A stretch of 22,176 bases of DNA from CAZDBA01 sp964503615 (GTDB lineage: Bacteria; Planctomycetota; Planctomycetia; Pirellulales; Pirellulaceae): NCBI GenBank assembly GCA_964503615.1, contig CAZDBA010000081.1:1-22176 (forward strand), written 5' to 3'. Within the stretch, counting starts at the first letter, position 1. The number at the start of each line of letters is the position of its first letter. The position numbers were made by a program, and so were the translations under genes. The notes beneath the pieces are model-generated. The model ran no database searches. It was not told where the DNA came from and worked only from the letters and a program-made list of their open reading frames with translations. Below are positions 15,532 through 22,176 of the stretch, in pieces.

Positions 15532-16824
15532 TCACTTATTTTCGTCGATCGTTTTTTCTTCGGTGTCCAAGCACCTTTGCATTGACATCAACGCGAACGC
15601 AGTGCCGTACTCTTTATGGTACTTAAAGAGCGTGTAGTCCCACCAGCAACCGTCGGGTTCCTGGTGCTGGATCAGTATCTTGGAAAGCATCGCTCGATAC
15701 TCGGCGCGGTCTTCAGGTTGCAACTGATCGATACATAGTCCCGCATAGTAATGGCCGTAGTAGTAAAAGTAGCCTGCGACTTGCATCCAAGCCTCATGAG
15801 GAATCGGGCGTTTGCGACCGATGTCCAACCAGCCGTTGCGAAGATATAGCCGATACAGCCAAGCCTTGATGACATTGTCCGTAATCTGCTCGTCCCCTTC
15901 CCACAAGCGTAATCCCAGATTGCAAACTTGGGAGCGACCAAGCGAACCGCCAGGGCGATTGATACCCATCATCGGAGAGTCTTTTAAATACTCTCCGTAG
16001 AGATACGTAAAATCCGGTTTCTGTTGCCGCTTGATCGAAGCTACCGCGCGGTCCACGATCTTTTGAGGAATCTCGATCCCCACATCGGCCGCTTCTTTGA
16101 ACGCGACCAGCACCGTACCGTTCACGAAACTGATTGAACTACTTGTTGGCTTTGCGCCTTGAGCTCTAAAGTCGTAGTAGCCCCAACCGCCGTCAACCGA
16201 TTCGTAATCGACCAGCCGCTCAACTTGAATATTCAGCAACTCGTCGATCTCTGCGATTCGCTCCTCCGTAATCCCCTCGCGTCCTCGTAGTCTTACCAGC
16301 GCCTGAATTCCATAAGCATGAGCCCAAACGTTGTAAATCGTGTCACCTTGCGCACGTTTTACGCGTTTGAAATTTTCAAGCATCCATTTCTCAGCCGCGT
16401 CAATCGACCCCGCAGCCATTTCGTTATTCCCGCGTGTCTCAATCAACGCGCTGACGGCTAACGAAGTTGTCGCGGCTCGAAAGGCGTGATGGGAGCCAGG
16501 AAGCGGCGCATAAATTTCTCCGGGGCGACTGGAAGCGTGCGAGCCGAATGAACCGTCCGAATTTTGTGCGTTTAAAAGAAACCGTACCCCTTTTTCTATT
16601 GAGGTTTTAATTTCGCTTGGCGAAGGCCCTTCGATCGGCTCCGTTATTTCCGGAGCCGAACTGAAATCCATCGGCTTGTCCAAAATCGCGGGCCTAGGCG
16701 TTGCGTCTTCCTGCTCTTGGACTTCGCGCTTTTGAGTTTCCTGTTGGGCCAAGACGGTGCCTGCATTCAACAAGCCAGTCAATACCAGCACGAACGGAAC
16801 AGTTTTCAGAACTCGAAAATTCAC
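15532..16824 (-). CDS. Exported squalene-cyclase/prenyltransferase-fold protein
   Basis: A 430-residue secreted protein of unknown activity. A signal peptide (about 1-27, core VPFVLVLTGLLNAGTVLA) is followed by an alpha-toroid region typical of terpene cyclases and prenyltransferase beta subunits. QW-like turns are visible at QNSDGSFG, SVDGGWGYYDF and QEPDGCWWDY, with His- and Tyr-rich helices between (YFYYYGHYYAG). The catalytic DxDD motif of squalene-hopene cyclases is not visible, so it is more likely a non-cyclase member, perhaps a binding protein. The start is a GTG with a GAGG box about seven bases upstream. It begins 63 bp after the stop of the HlyD-type gene on the same strand, so the two probably form one transcript. 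Such toroid-fold proteins are numerous in planctomycetes and poorly studied. Confidence 0.8.
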   Translation of the reverse strand: MNFRVLKTVPFVLVLTGLLNAGTVLAQQETQKREVQEQEDATPRPAILDKPMDFSSAPEITEPIEGPSPSEIKTSIEKGVRFLLNAQNSDGSFGSHASSRPGEIYAPLPGSHHAFRAATTSLAVSALIETRGNNEMAAGSIDAAEKWMLENFKRVKRAQGDTIYNVWAHAYGIQALVRLRGREGITEERIAEIDELLNIQVERLVDYESVDGGWGYYDFRAQGAKPTSSSISFVNGTVLVAFKEAADVGIEIPQKIVDRAVASIKRQQKPDFTYLYGEYLKDSPMMGINRPGGSLGRSQVCNLGLRLWEGDEQITDNVIKAWLYRLYLRNGWLDIGRKRPIPHEAWMQVAGYFYYYGHYYAGLCIDQLQPEDRAEYRAMLSKILIQHQEPDGCWWDYTLFKYHKEYGTAFALMSMQRCLDTEEKTIDENK

Positions 16825-16887
16825 TTTGTCGCCTCAAAAATACGAGAGGGTATAGAAAAAGATTCAACGCAGAAAAACGGAGCAAGG

Positions 16888-18366
16888 TTATTCAGGTTTC
16901 TTCTCCAAAATCTCCTGACCAGCAGAAAGTCCATCAAGGATCTCCACGTCGCTATCTGATTCCATCCCGACCGTTACCATGACCTTTGAACCGTCGGCGA
17001 GAAAGACATAGTGATTGATTTCATCATCTGTAAACACACTGTCTTTTGGGGCGACGAGTTGGTTCTTCGCTTCGTGAACCAGCAAGCTGACTTTGCAAGT
17101 TGCACCCGGCAACAAACTGACTCCTTGAGCCGGTTGAAATTTTACATCGAACTTGCCCGTATCCAGTGGAATCGCAATCGGAACGTTTGCGGTCGCGGTA
17201 AAAGTCTGTTTGGTCGCTGCCATCTTTACAGTCCCGGACATTCCTGTTTTGACCAATCCGATTAACTCTTCATCAAGGTCGCCACGAATTACGATCGATG
17301 CCGGATCAACGATCGTCATGATCACTGTGTTTACAGGAACCGATTGGCCCGGGGTCATTTCGCGACTGCCTGATCGACCTACGCCTGACCATTTTCCTCG
17401 ATTGCAACTGCCGTAATAAAGTAATCCGCCGGCAGTCGCTTTGATCGACATCTTGTCACGGTCCCCGAGCAGTTCCTTATGTTTCTTTTCCTTTTCACCA
17501 AGTTCGAACTCGGATTTCTTGAGAGCAATCTCCGTGCGAGATTTTTTAATTTGCGATGTGATCACAAACTTTTCGTGTGCCAGTTGCGCGAGTGTCAATG
17601 CGTTGTTTTTCTCGAAATCAGCGCGAGGCATTTCGACCTCTCTTTGACGTTGCCGCGAAATCCGGCTGCGTTCGGTATAAAATTTCGTGCTTTCAAGAGA
17701 TCGCTCTGCTCGTTTGAGTACGATCAACTCAGACTCTTCAGTGAGCTGATCTTCGTTGTACATCTTTTTCAGCTGGTTCAGTTCCTCCTGGGCATTTTCG
17801 ATGCCCCAATTTGAACTTCGCTCACCGAACTCAATCGATTTGATCTGCTCAGGCTTTTCCGTTTGAAAATAGTAGGCATGATCTTCCTGAGATTGTTTCC
17901 ACTTGGTATCTGCGATCTTTTTGTTTAGTTCTGCCGTTTTATTGACTTCATCCATAGAGAGCGTCGCGTCTTCAGCGTCAAGTTTTGCACCGGCAAGTGA
18001 CAATTCGCCTTCCGCCAAAGCTTTATCAATCTTGTCAGTTTCAAACCCTATCAGTTCGTCCCCAACGCTCACTGTGCCTTGTGGCCGAATCGAGCTGATT
18101 ACGAGATTGGACCATTGCTCGAAGTCGGTTTCGACTTCGGTTACCCGAGTCGATTCTACGACTCCATCAACCGTTTTGTAGATAGCTAAGTCTTTCGTTT
18201 TGAGCTTTATCGTTTTAGGCTCTTTATCCTTTTTGTCTTTATCATCGCCTTCTTTTTTTTCGGCCTTTTCTTCTTGGGCCGCCGCGTCTTGAGCGATTGC
18301 GGGGCATGGGGACTGAATGCACGCCAAGGCGACGGCAAACAACAAAAGCATCGAAAGATATTTCAT
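16888..18366 (-). CDS. HlyD-type periplasmic adaptor (membrane fusion protein)
   Basis: Predicted envelope adaptor of 492 residues. A signal peptide (about 1-25, ending near PAIAQ) leads to a very charged Lys/Asp/Glu-rich stretch (about 30-50). Next come the first lipoyl half (about 55-115, GVVESTRVTEVETD), a long coiled-coil hairpin (about 115-320, rich in Lys, Glu and Leu), the second lipoyl half (KATAGGLLYYG, GQSVPVNTVIMTIVDPA) and beta-barrel segments (IVIRGDLDEELIGLVKTGMSGTV). These are the hallmarks of the HlyD/RND adaptor family. No pump or outer-membrane partner is encoded nearby. The only close partner is the toroid-fold protein 63 bp downstream. A GAGGA box lies about seven bases before the ATG, one of the few clear ribosome-binding sites here. 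The substrate cannot be inferred. Confidence 0.85.
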   Translation of the reverse strand: MKYLSMLLLFAVALACIQSPCPAIAQDAAAQEEKAEKKEGDDKDKKDKEPKTIKLKTKDLAIYKTVDGVVESTRVTEVETDFEQWSNLVISSIRPQGTVSVGDELIGFETDKIDKALAEGELSLAGAKLDAEDATLSMDEVNKTAELNKKIADTKWKQSQEDHAYYFQTEKPEQIKSIEFGERSSNWGIENAQEELNQLKKMYNEDQLTEESELIVLKRAERSLESTKFYTERSRISRQRQREVEMPRADFEKNNALTLAQLAHEKFVITSQIKKSRTEIALKKSEFELGEKEKKHKELLGDRDKMSIKATAGGLLYYGSCNRGKWSGVGRSGSREMTPGQSVPVNTVIMTIVDPASIVIRGDLDEELIGLVKTGMSGTVKMAATKQTFTATANVPIAIPLDTGKFDVKFQPAQGVSLLPGATCKVSLLVHEAKNQLVAPKDSVFTDDEINHYVFLADGSKVMVTVGMESDSDVEILDGLSAGQEILEKKPE

Positions 18367-18767
18367 AGTGTATTCCTCAAACTGAAACCTTAATGGCCTC
18401 AGTTTAAGAGATCGGGCGAGCGAAGTGTACAGTACCCGCCAGAAAAACCCCGGTTTTTGTACTTCTTGGCGACAAGGCCTTTTCCTTCCCTTCGAATCGA
18501 GGTGGAAAGTGAACTCGAGAGCGGTTAACGGCAGAGTAACAAAAAGAAAAAGGTTGCTGAGGTATTTCGTGTAATCATTGTACGAAGCTTTACGTCCCTT
18601 TAAGGTTTAAGGTCAACTCGAATAGACGGAAGAAGCCAATGTTTTACCGCGAGTATTCAGATCTCAATTGTCGAACGCATGGCTTGTTGCGACCACTCTG
18701 CCCTCTCAGGCTTGGTTAAAGTAGAATGAGTTCTCCCATCCCTGCTATCTACTTGATTTAAGCCATC
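18367..18767. other. Divergent intergenic region between adaptor and GH10 genes
   Basis: These 401 bp separate two divergent genes and should hold both promoters. A short open frame on the minus strand overlaps the GH10 start and shows no motif. An inverted repeat at 18443-18458 is listed separately. No confident -35/-10 pairs, tRNA or riboswitch were recognised. Confidence 0.45.
18443..18458. repeat. Short symmetric hairpin in the adaptor leader
   Basis: AAAAACC (18443-18449) and GGTTTTT (18452-18458) are inverted around CC, about 80 bp upstream of the adaptor start. The outer T and A runs mean each strand could give a weak intrinsic terminator or attenuator. The stem has few GC pairs, so a regulatory role is only possible, not shown. 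Confidence 0.3.
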
Positions 18768-19910
18768 ATGCGATCCGTTGTTTTGATTTTTGCTTTTCTG
18801 ATTCCCTCTTTTTGTTACTCGCAAGTTGTCGTGGTTCCGGAAGGATGGAAAACTCATGTGCCCGACGGCTTTTTTATTGGCGGGGTGATTCATGGTGACT
18901 CAGACGGATTCAAAAACGATCAATATCGCGCCGTCGCGGAACGCGATTTTAATGCGATTACTTCAACTGCCTATTTGCCATGGACTGTCTGGCCCGATTC
19001 CAGCAAGCAACCGGATTTTTCCAAGTTCAATGCAGTCGTCGACTGGGGGCAACAAAGAGGAATAAAAGTACACGGACATGCTCTGCTATACCCCGACGCT
19101 AACAAAAGCGCCGATTGGTTTCAAAAGCTTCCAAACGAAACGGTCGAGCAAACACTTTCTTTCTACATCACCGCACTTGCCCAACAACGTGCCGGTCAGA
19201 TCTGGGTTTGGGACGTCGTTAATGAAGTGATGGCCAATGACGATGAAGTAATGGATCAGGACGGATTGAGAAGCCAATACAAAGAATACCGAGCGATGGG
19301 CGCCGGTTATGTCGACAAAGCGTTTCAATGGGCGGCCGCTGCCGATCCGAATGCCAAGTTGATTATCAATACAACCGGTTGCGAAACGATGAACAACAAA
19401 TCAAACCGGCTTTACGCCTACGTGCAAAAGCTGGTTGCGCGCGGGGTTCCGGTCCATGGGGTCGGATTCCAGACTCACTTCGTCGACGTGACGTCTGCGA
19501 CACCGGATATTGAAAGCATGCGAAGGAACTTTGATCGGTTTGCAAAACTGGGATTGGAGATTTATATCACCGAAATGGATGTATGTGCAATTCGGACTCA
19601 AGACCCGCATCCTCGTCAACCAGGAATCTCTACGCCCAACCAGCAGCAATTGGAACGTCAAAAATTGTTCTACGTCCAAGTGCTGGAACTTGCCTTGTCA
19701 CAACCCGCTTGCAAAGGTTTTTTGCTTTGGGATTTTGCGGACGATTACTCGTGGTTGCACAAAACGGATCGGCAGATTTATAACGTGCAAAAGGACACTT
19801 ACACCTACCCCACGCCATTTTGGTGTGGCAAACATTGTCCGATCGCCCCCAAGCCGGCTTATGATGGCGTGCTGGAATTGTTGAGGCTTTCCGAGAAAAT
19901 CCATAGGTAG
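18768..19910 (+). CDS. Secreted GH10-family glycoside hydrolase (xylanase-like, divergent)
   Basis: Predicted exported endo-1,4-beta-xylanase-family enzyme of 380 residues: a signal peptide (about 1-18, VVLIFAFLIPSFCYS) and one TIM-barrel domain. The acid/base Glu153 lies in VWDVVNEV and the nucleophile Glu269 in YITEMDV, both standard for GH10. GVGFQTH (231-237) and GFLLWDFADDYSW near 317-329 also match the family. Two canonical active-site segments differ. The usual GHTLVWH reads GHALLYP (103-109), and the usual NDYN region reads NTTGCET (201-207). A non-xylan substrate or altered subsites is therefore plausible. No carbohydrate-binding module or dockerin is attached. It stands alone, divergent from the adaptor gene and convergent with the VCBS gene. 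The start ATG at 18768 puts the signal peptide first. Confidence 0.88.
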   Translation: MRSVVLIFAFLIPSFCYSQVVVVPEGWKTHVPDGFFIGGVIHGDSDGFKNDQYRAVAERDFNAITSTAYLPWTVWPDSSKQPDFSKFNAVVDWGQQRGIKVHGHALLYPDANKSADWFQKLPNETVEQTLSFYITALAQQRAGQIWVWDVVNEVMANDDEVMDQDGLRSQYKEYRAMGAGYVDKAFQWAAAADPNAKLIINTTGCETMNNKSNRLYAYVQKLVARGVPVHGVGFQTHFVDVTSATPDIESMRRNFDRFAKLGLEIYITEMDVCAIRTQDPHPRQPGISTPNQQQLERQKLFYVQVLELALSQPACKGFLLWDFADDYSWLHKTDRQIYNVQKDTYTYPTPFWCGKHCPIAPKPAYDGVLELLRLSEKIHR

Positions 19911-20014
19911 TTGCGAGTACGCGGCGGCAAAAATAGTAACCGCAGCTTAAGCCAAGTGGAGCGCGAGCAGGCTGCTTCTTCGCTAACGCGTCTGGATTCC
20001 TTTTGCTCGATAAA

Positions 20015-21403
20015 TCACTTGCGTCGAAACAGCCAGATAAAATCGCCTCTCGTCAAATTTTCACTGGTAAGACCATGGTGCTCTTGGATCAATTCCATGT
20101 AACCGTCCATTAGCTCATTAAACTCCTCGCTTTTATTTAGTTCAGACAACCCTTTGGGGCCTGCAGCCTCTCTTGCCTTTGCTACTTCGGCCTTCGCCTT
20201 TTTCTTCAAGATTTCTAATTCTTGAATACGCTCTTTCTGTTCGTCTGAAAGCACTCTCTCCGGACCAACTCGCCATACACATTGTCCACCAACTAACAAA
20301 TCAAGATCGCCATCATTGTCGTAGTCGGCAATCTCGATGTTAAATGTTGATCCGGGAGCGATGGGTTGGTCGTCCTTCGAACCGACTCGTTTGACCTTTT
20401 TCGGGTTTTGGCTGCCACCTTTAGCCGGGAGTGGCTCAACCAGTACAGTCATGACGTTAAACTCTGGCAGGCCGGCTTTTCCAGAGTTTTCAAACATGAA
20501 CACGCCGCCGGATAGTCCGCCGCAGATGATATCGAACAAACCATCCTGATTCCAATCAGCGATACGAATTGACGCGATGCCTCCTTTAATGACAGCGGGC
20601 ACTTCCCCGACAACAATCACCTCGTTGGTTTGTGCGAATGCACTTTTTTGACGACTACCTTCATTGGCGCGCAAGAATAATTTTCCATTGCTGTAGCTGC
20701 CAAGAATTAGATCGTGATCACCATCGTTGTCCCAATCGACAGCAGCCGCCGAAGTACAGTGGCCGGTTAGAGCCCGCTTAGGATTGGTCTCAGTCCACGT
20801 TTCGTCTTCGCTCCAAAACCTGCTGAGCGATATCTTGTCGCCGGTCTTGTCAACAAGAGCCTGAGGTTTTCCATAACCTTCTTCGGTTAGTTCGACCCAT
20901 TCGAGCACGCCCGAATAGTTAGCAGCCAGCATGTCTTTTCTGCCATCTCCGTTAAGATCCACAAACTGTGGACTGAGGCCTACGCATCACCAATTCGTAA
21001 ATGTGAGCGCTTCACCCGAAGTGTCCTCAAACGCTTGGCGCGGGGCCCATGCCGGATCGCCCTTGAATGTCGAATCGCCGTCTTGCGAAACATTCTCGAT
21101 CCTGTGAATTCCAAGTTCTCCAGAAACTCCACCAGTGATCAATTCCGGTTTGCCATCTCCATCAACATCGTAAAGGGTAGGTGAAATGTTCGCCACTTCC
21201 TTGTTGGCATTGATCGGCAAGTCATTCACGGTCAAGCGAACTGGCGCTTCGAAAAGCTCCGTGCCAAGCGTTGATTCGAGCCGACCGTTTGCCACTAGTT
21301 CCGCTGGCTCCTGCGCCGATGTCGAACAGACAGTTAATGCCGAGAGCCAAAGCAGCGTGAAGGCAGAAAGAACACGACGGGGAGAAATCATAGGTAGAGA
21401 CAT
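20015..21403 (-). CDS. Secreted FG-GAP/VCBS-repeat protein with in-frame UGA (candidate selenoprotein)
   Basis: A predicted exported beta-propeller protein of 462 residues if the UGA is decoded. A signal peptide (about 1-30, VLSAFTLLWLSALTVCSTSA) is followed by five calcium-type FG-GAP loops: DVDGDGKPE, DLNGDGRKD, DWDNDGDHD, DWNQDGLFD and DYDNDGDLD. A charged coiled coil closes the protein (about 375-430). A UGA at 20989-20987 (codon 139) falls inside the frame between FTNW and CVGLSPQFVDLNGDG. Both halves are in the same frame, and the second FG-GAP unit spans the stop, so the downstream part is not a separate gene. The UGA precedes a Cys codon, and a SECIS-like hairpin follows. Alternatives are a nonsense mutation or a sequencing error replacing a Cys or Trp codon. 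The ATG at 21403 was chosen for the signal peptide; a second ATG is at 21391. Confidence 0.75.
20957..20989 (-). promoter_or_regulatory. Candidate bacterial SECIS element after in-frame UGA
   Basis: On the minus strand the UGA (20989-20987) is followed 13 nt later by GTCCACA (20973-20967), the loop GTT (20966-20964) and TGTGGAT (20963-20957). This gives a seven-pair stem with one G-U pair. Published bacterial SECIS models ask for a small apical loop with G in its first two positions, a stem of at least about four pairs, and 16-37 nt between UGA and loop. Here the loop starts with G and the distance is 20 nt. Short hairpins also arise by chance, so this supports but does not prove Sec insertion. 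Confidence 0.45.
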
Positions 21404-21578
21404 AGTTTGGTAAGTTTCGGTTCGAAATTCAGCAGTCACAAGTGTAGATTATTAGTAACAAAACACCAACTTCCATAGTAACAGCGCCGACTCTTACGAT
21501 AGTCCGCTTTGCCGTACAATTCGATACGCTGTCTTATTTTGCCAATTTTTGCGGTTTGGCGACGAATAGTTGGGTGAA

Positions 21579-22176
21579 ATGATAGATATAAAACTTGCTG
21601 GTTTTCAAATCACAAACCAAAACGGCTTGATCACGATTCGTCAAAAACCAAACGTGCTCGGAAGGATCGGACTCAGCCTTTTTCTGGCGTTTTGGTTGAC
21701 CGGTTGGAGCGCAGGTTGCGTTATGCTGCTCATAGAGCTGTTGAAAGATTTTCAATGGTTTTCTTTGTTGTTTTCCATCCCGTTTTTTGTGGGATGGTTT
21801 GCCGGTTGTGCGGCTCTGTTAAGCTCGCTTTTTGGCATCACAACCATTCAATTATCGAAAGACCAATTGAAATGCACCTTTCGTGTTGTCATTCCTGTTT
21901 GGTCAAAAACAGTTTTGCTGAAAGAGGTTTCAAACATCACGGTTAACAGGTCTTCGGAAGGGCATTCTTCACTACGTTTGCATTCGTCCGGGGGAGATTT
22001 TGATTTGGTGCAAGGTGTCAACGAGAAGAAAATTGACGGCTTGCGAACTTATCTACAACAACATATCCCGACCATTGAAGGAGCACCGAACGAAAAGCCA
22101 AAACGGGAATTGGTTGCAAGAAAGAGAAAGGTAAGCCCACTTAATAACAGTTGGGAAATCGAACAGAGCTTTAACC
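21579..22176 (+). CDS. Membrane protein with possible bacterial PH-like domain, runs off window
   Basis: A frame open from an ATG at 21579 to the window end (199 codons, no stop) after an in-frame TAG at 21567. The product starts MIDIKLAGFQITNQNG, with a short strand-rich lead (ITIRQKP). Two strongly hydrophobic segments follow, at about 29-53 (LGRIGLSLFLAFWLTGWSAG region) and 59-86 (FSLLFSIPFFVGWFAGC region). After these comes a strand-rich stretch (TTIQLSKDQLKCTFRVVIP, WSKTVLLKEVSNITV). This order of membrane hairpin then beta segment resembles bacterial PH-domain membrane proteins, but the match is by eye only. The hydrophobic pattern and the long open frame make it a real gene. It is divergent from the VCBS gene, 175 bp away. 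Confidence 0.7.
   Translation, partial: MIDIKLAGFQITNQNGLITIRQKPNVLGRIGLSLFLAFWLTGWSAGCVMLLIELLKDFQWFSLLFSIPFFVGWFAGCAALLSSLFGITTIQLSKDQLKCTFRVVIPVWSKTVLLKEVSNITVNRSSEGHSSLRLHSSGGDFDLVQGVNEKKIDGLRTYLQQHIPTIEGAPNEKPKRELVARKRKVSPLNNSWEIEQSFN

Noticed and set aside
20015..20962. Downstream half of the VCBS gene as a separate gene starting at a GTG
   Set aside because: It lacks a signal peptide, would start inside an FG-GAP loop, and is in frame with the upstream half, so one gene with an in-frame UGA is simpler.
21509..21537. Possible -35/-10 pair (TTGCCG, 17 bp, TCTTAT) before the last gene
   Set aside because: It matches sigma-70 spacing, but such weak matches are frequent and planctomycete promoter rules are not well enough known to call it.
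1..22176. CRISPR arrays, tRNA or rRNA genes, complete insertion sequences
   Set aside because: No regularly spaced direct repeats, no cloverleaf with a GGTTCGA-type arm in the right context, and no transposase gene were found.

Overview
The window looks like a chromosomal contig from a member of the Planctomycetota (Pirellulales-like). The evidence is a FEKLECRNLL motif near the N-terminus of a secreted protein (the planctomycete LExRxLL export-type motif), an elongation factor G of the mitochondrial-EFG1-like type, zinc-ribbon and polytopic membrane proteins of planctomycete style, secreted FG-GAP/VCBS and dockerin-like proteins, and few clear Shine-Dalgarno sites. Base composition is mixed, with no strongly deviating island. 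Three runs of exactly 100 N are scaffold gaps.

Layout. Positions 1-7821 hold mostly housekeeping genes: a zinc-ribbon membrane protein, a MogA-type molybdopterin adenylyltransferase, a small membrane protein, fusA with a clear intrinsic terminator, surE (abutted by a possible small gene cut by gap 1), and guaA. Positions 7859-13417 hold two secreted proteins: a zincin metalloprotease with a PPC-like domain and three tandem C-terminal repeats, and a GH43/GH117-like beta-propeller protein with a dockerin-like tail. Positions 13594-15196 are an exopolysaccharide-locus remnant: a Wzz-type chain-length determinant cut short at a 32-bp palindromic repeat, then gap 3, then a CelD/FemAB-like acetyltransferase. 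Positions 15532-18366 are a probable two-gene operon of an HlyD-type adaptor and an exported squalene-cyclase-fold protein. From 18768 onward come a divergent GH10 xylanase-like enzyme, a secreted FG-GAP/VCBS protein read through an in-frame UGA, and a membrane protein that runs off the window end.

Most notable observations: (1) The FG-GAP/VCBS gene at 20015-21403 is one reading frame interrupted by a single UGA immediately before a Cys codon. A hairpin with a G-starting loop lies 20 nt downstream, which fits the published bacterial SECIS geometry, so this is a candidate selenoprotein. (2) Gap 2 is an assembly artefact: the same 55 bp flank both sides, and collapsing them restores the protease frame to a clean 751-residue protein. 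(3) The long frame across gap 3 joins two unrelated genes, and the Wzz part ends exactly at a palindromic repeat. (4) The GH10 protein keeps both catalytic Glu residues but has lost other canonical active-site positions.
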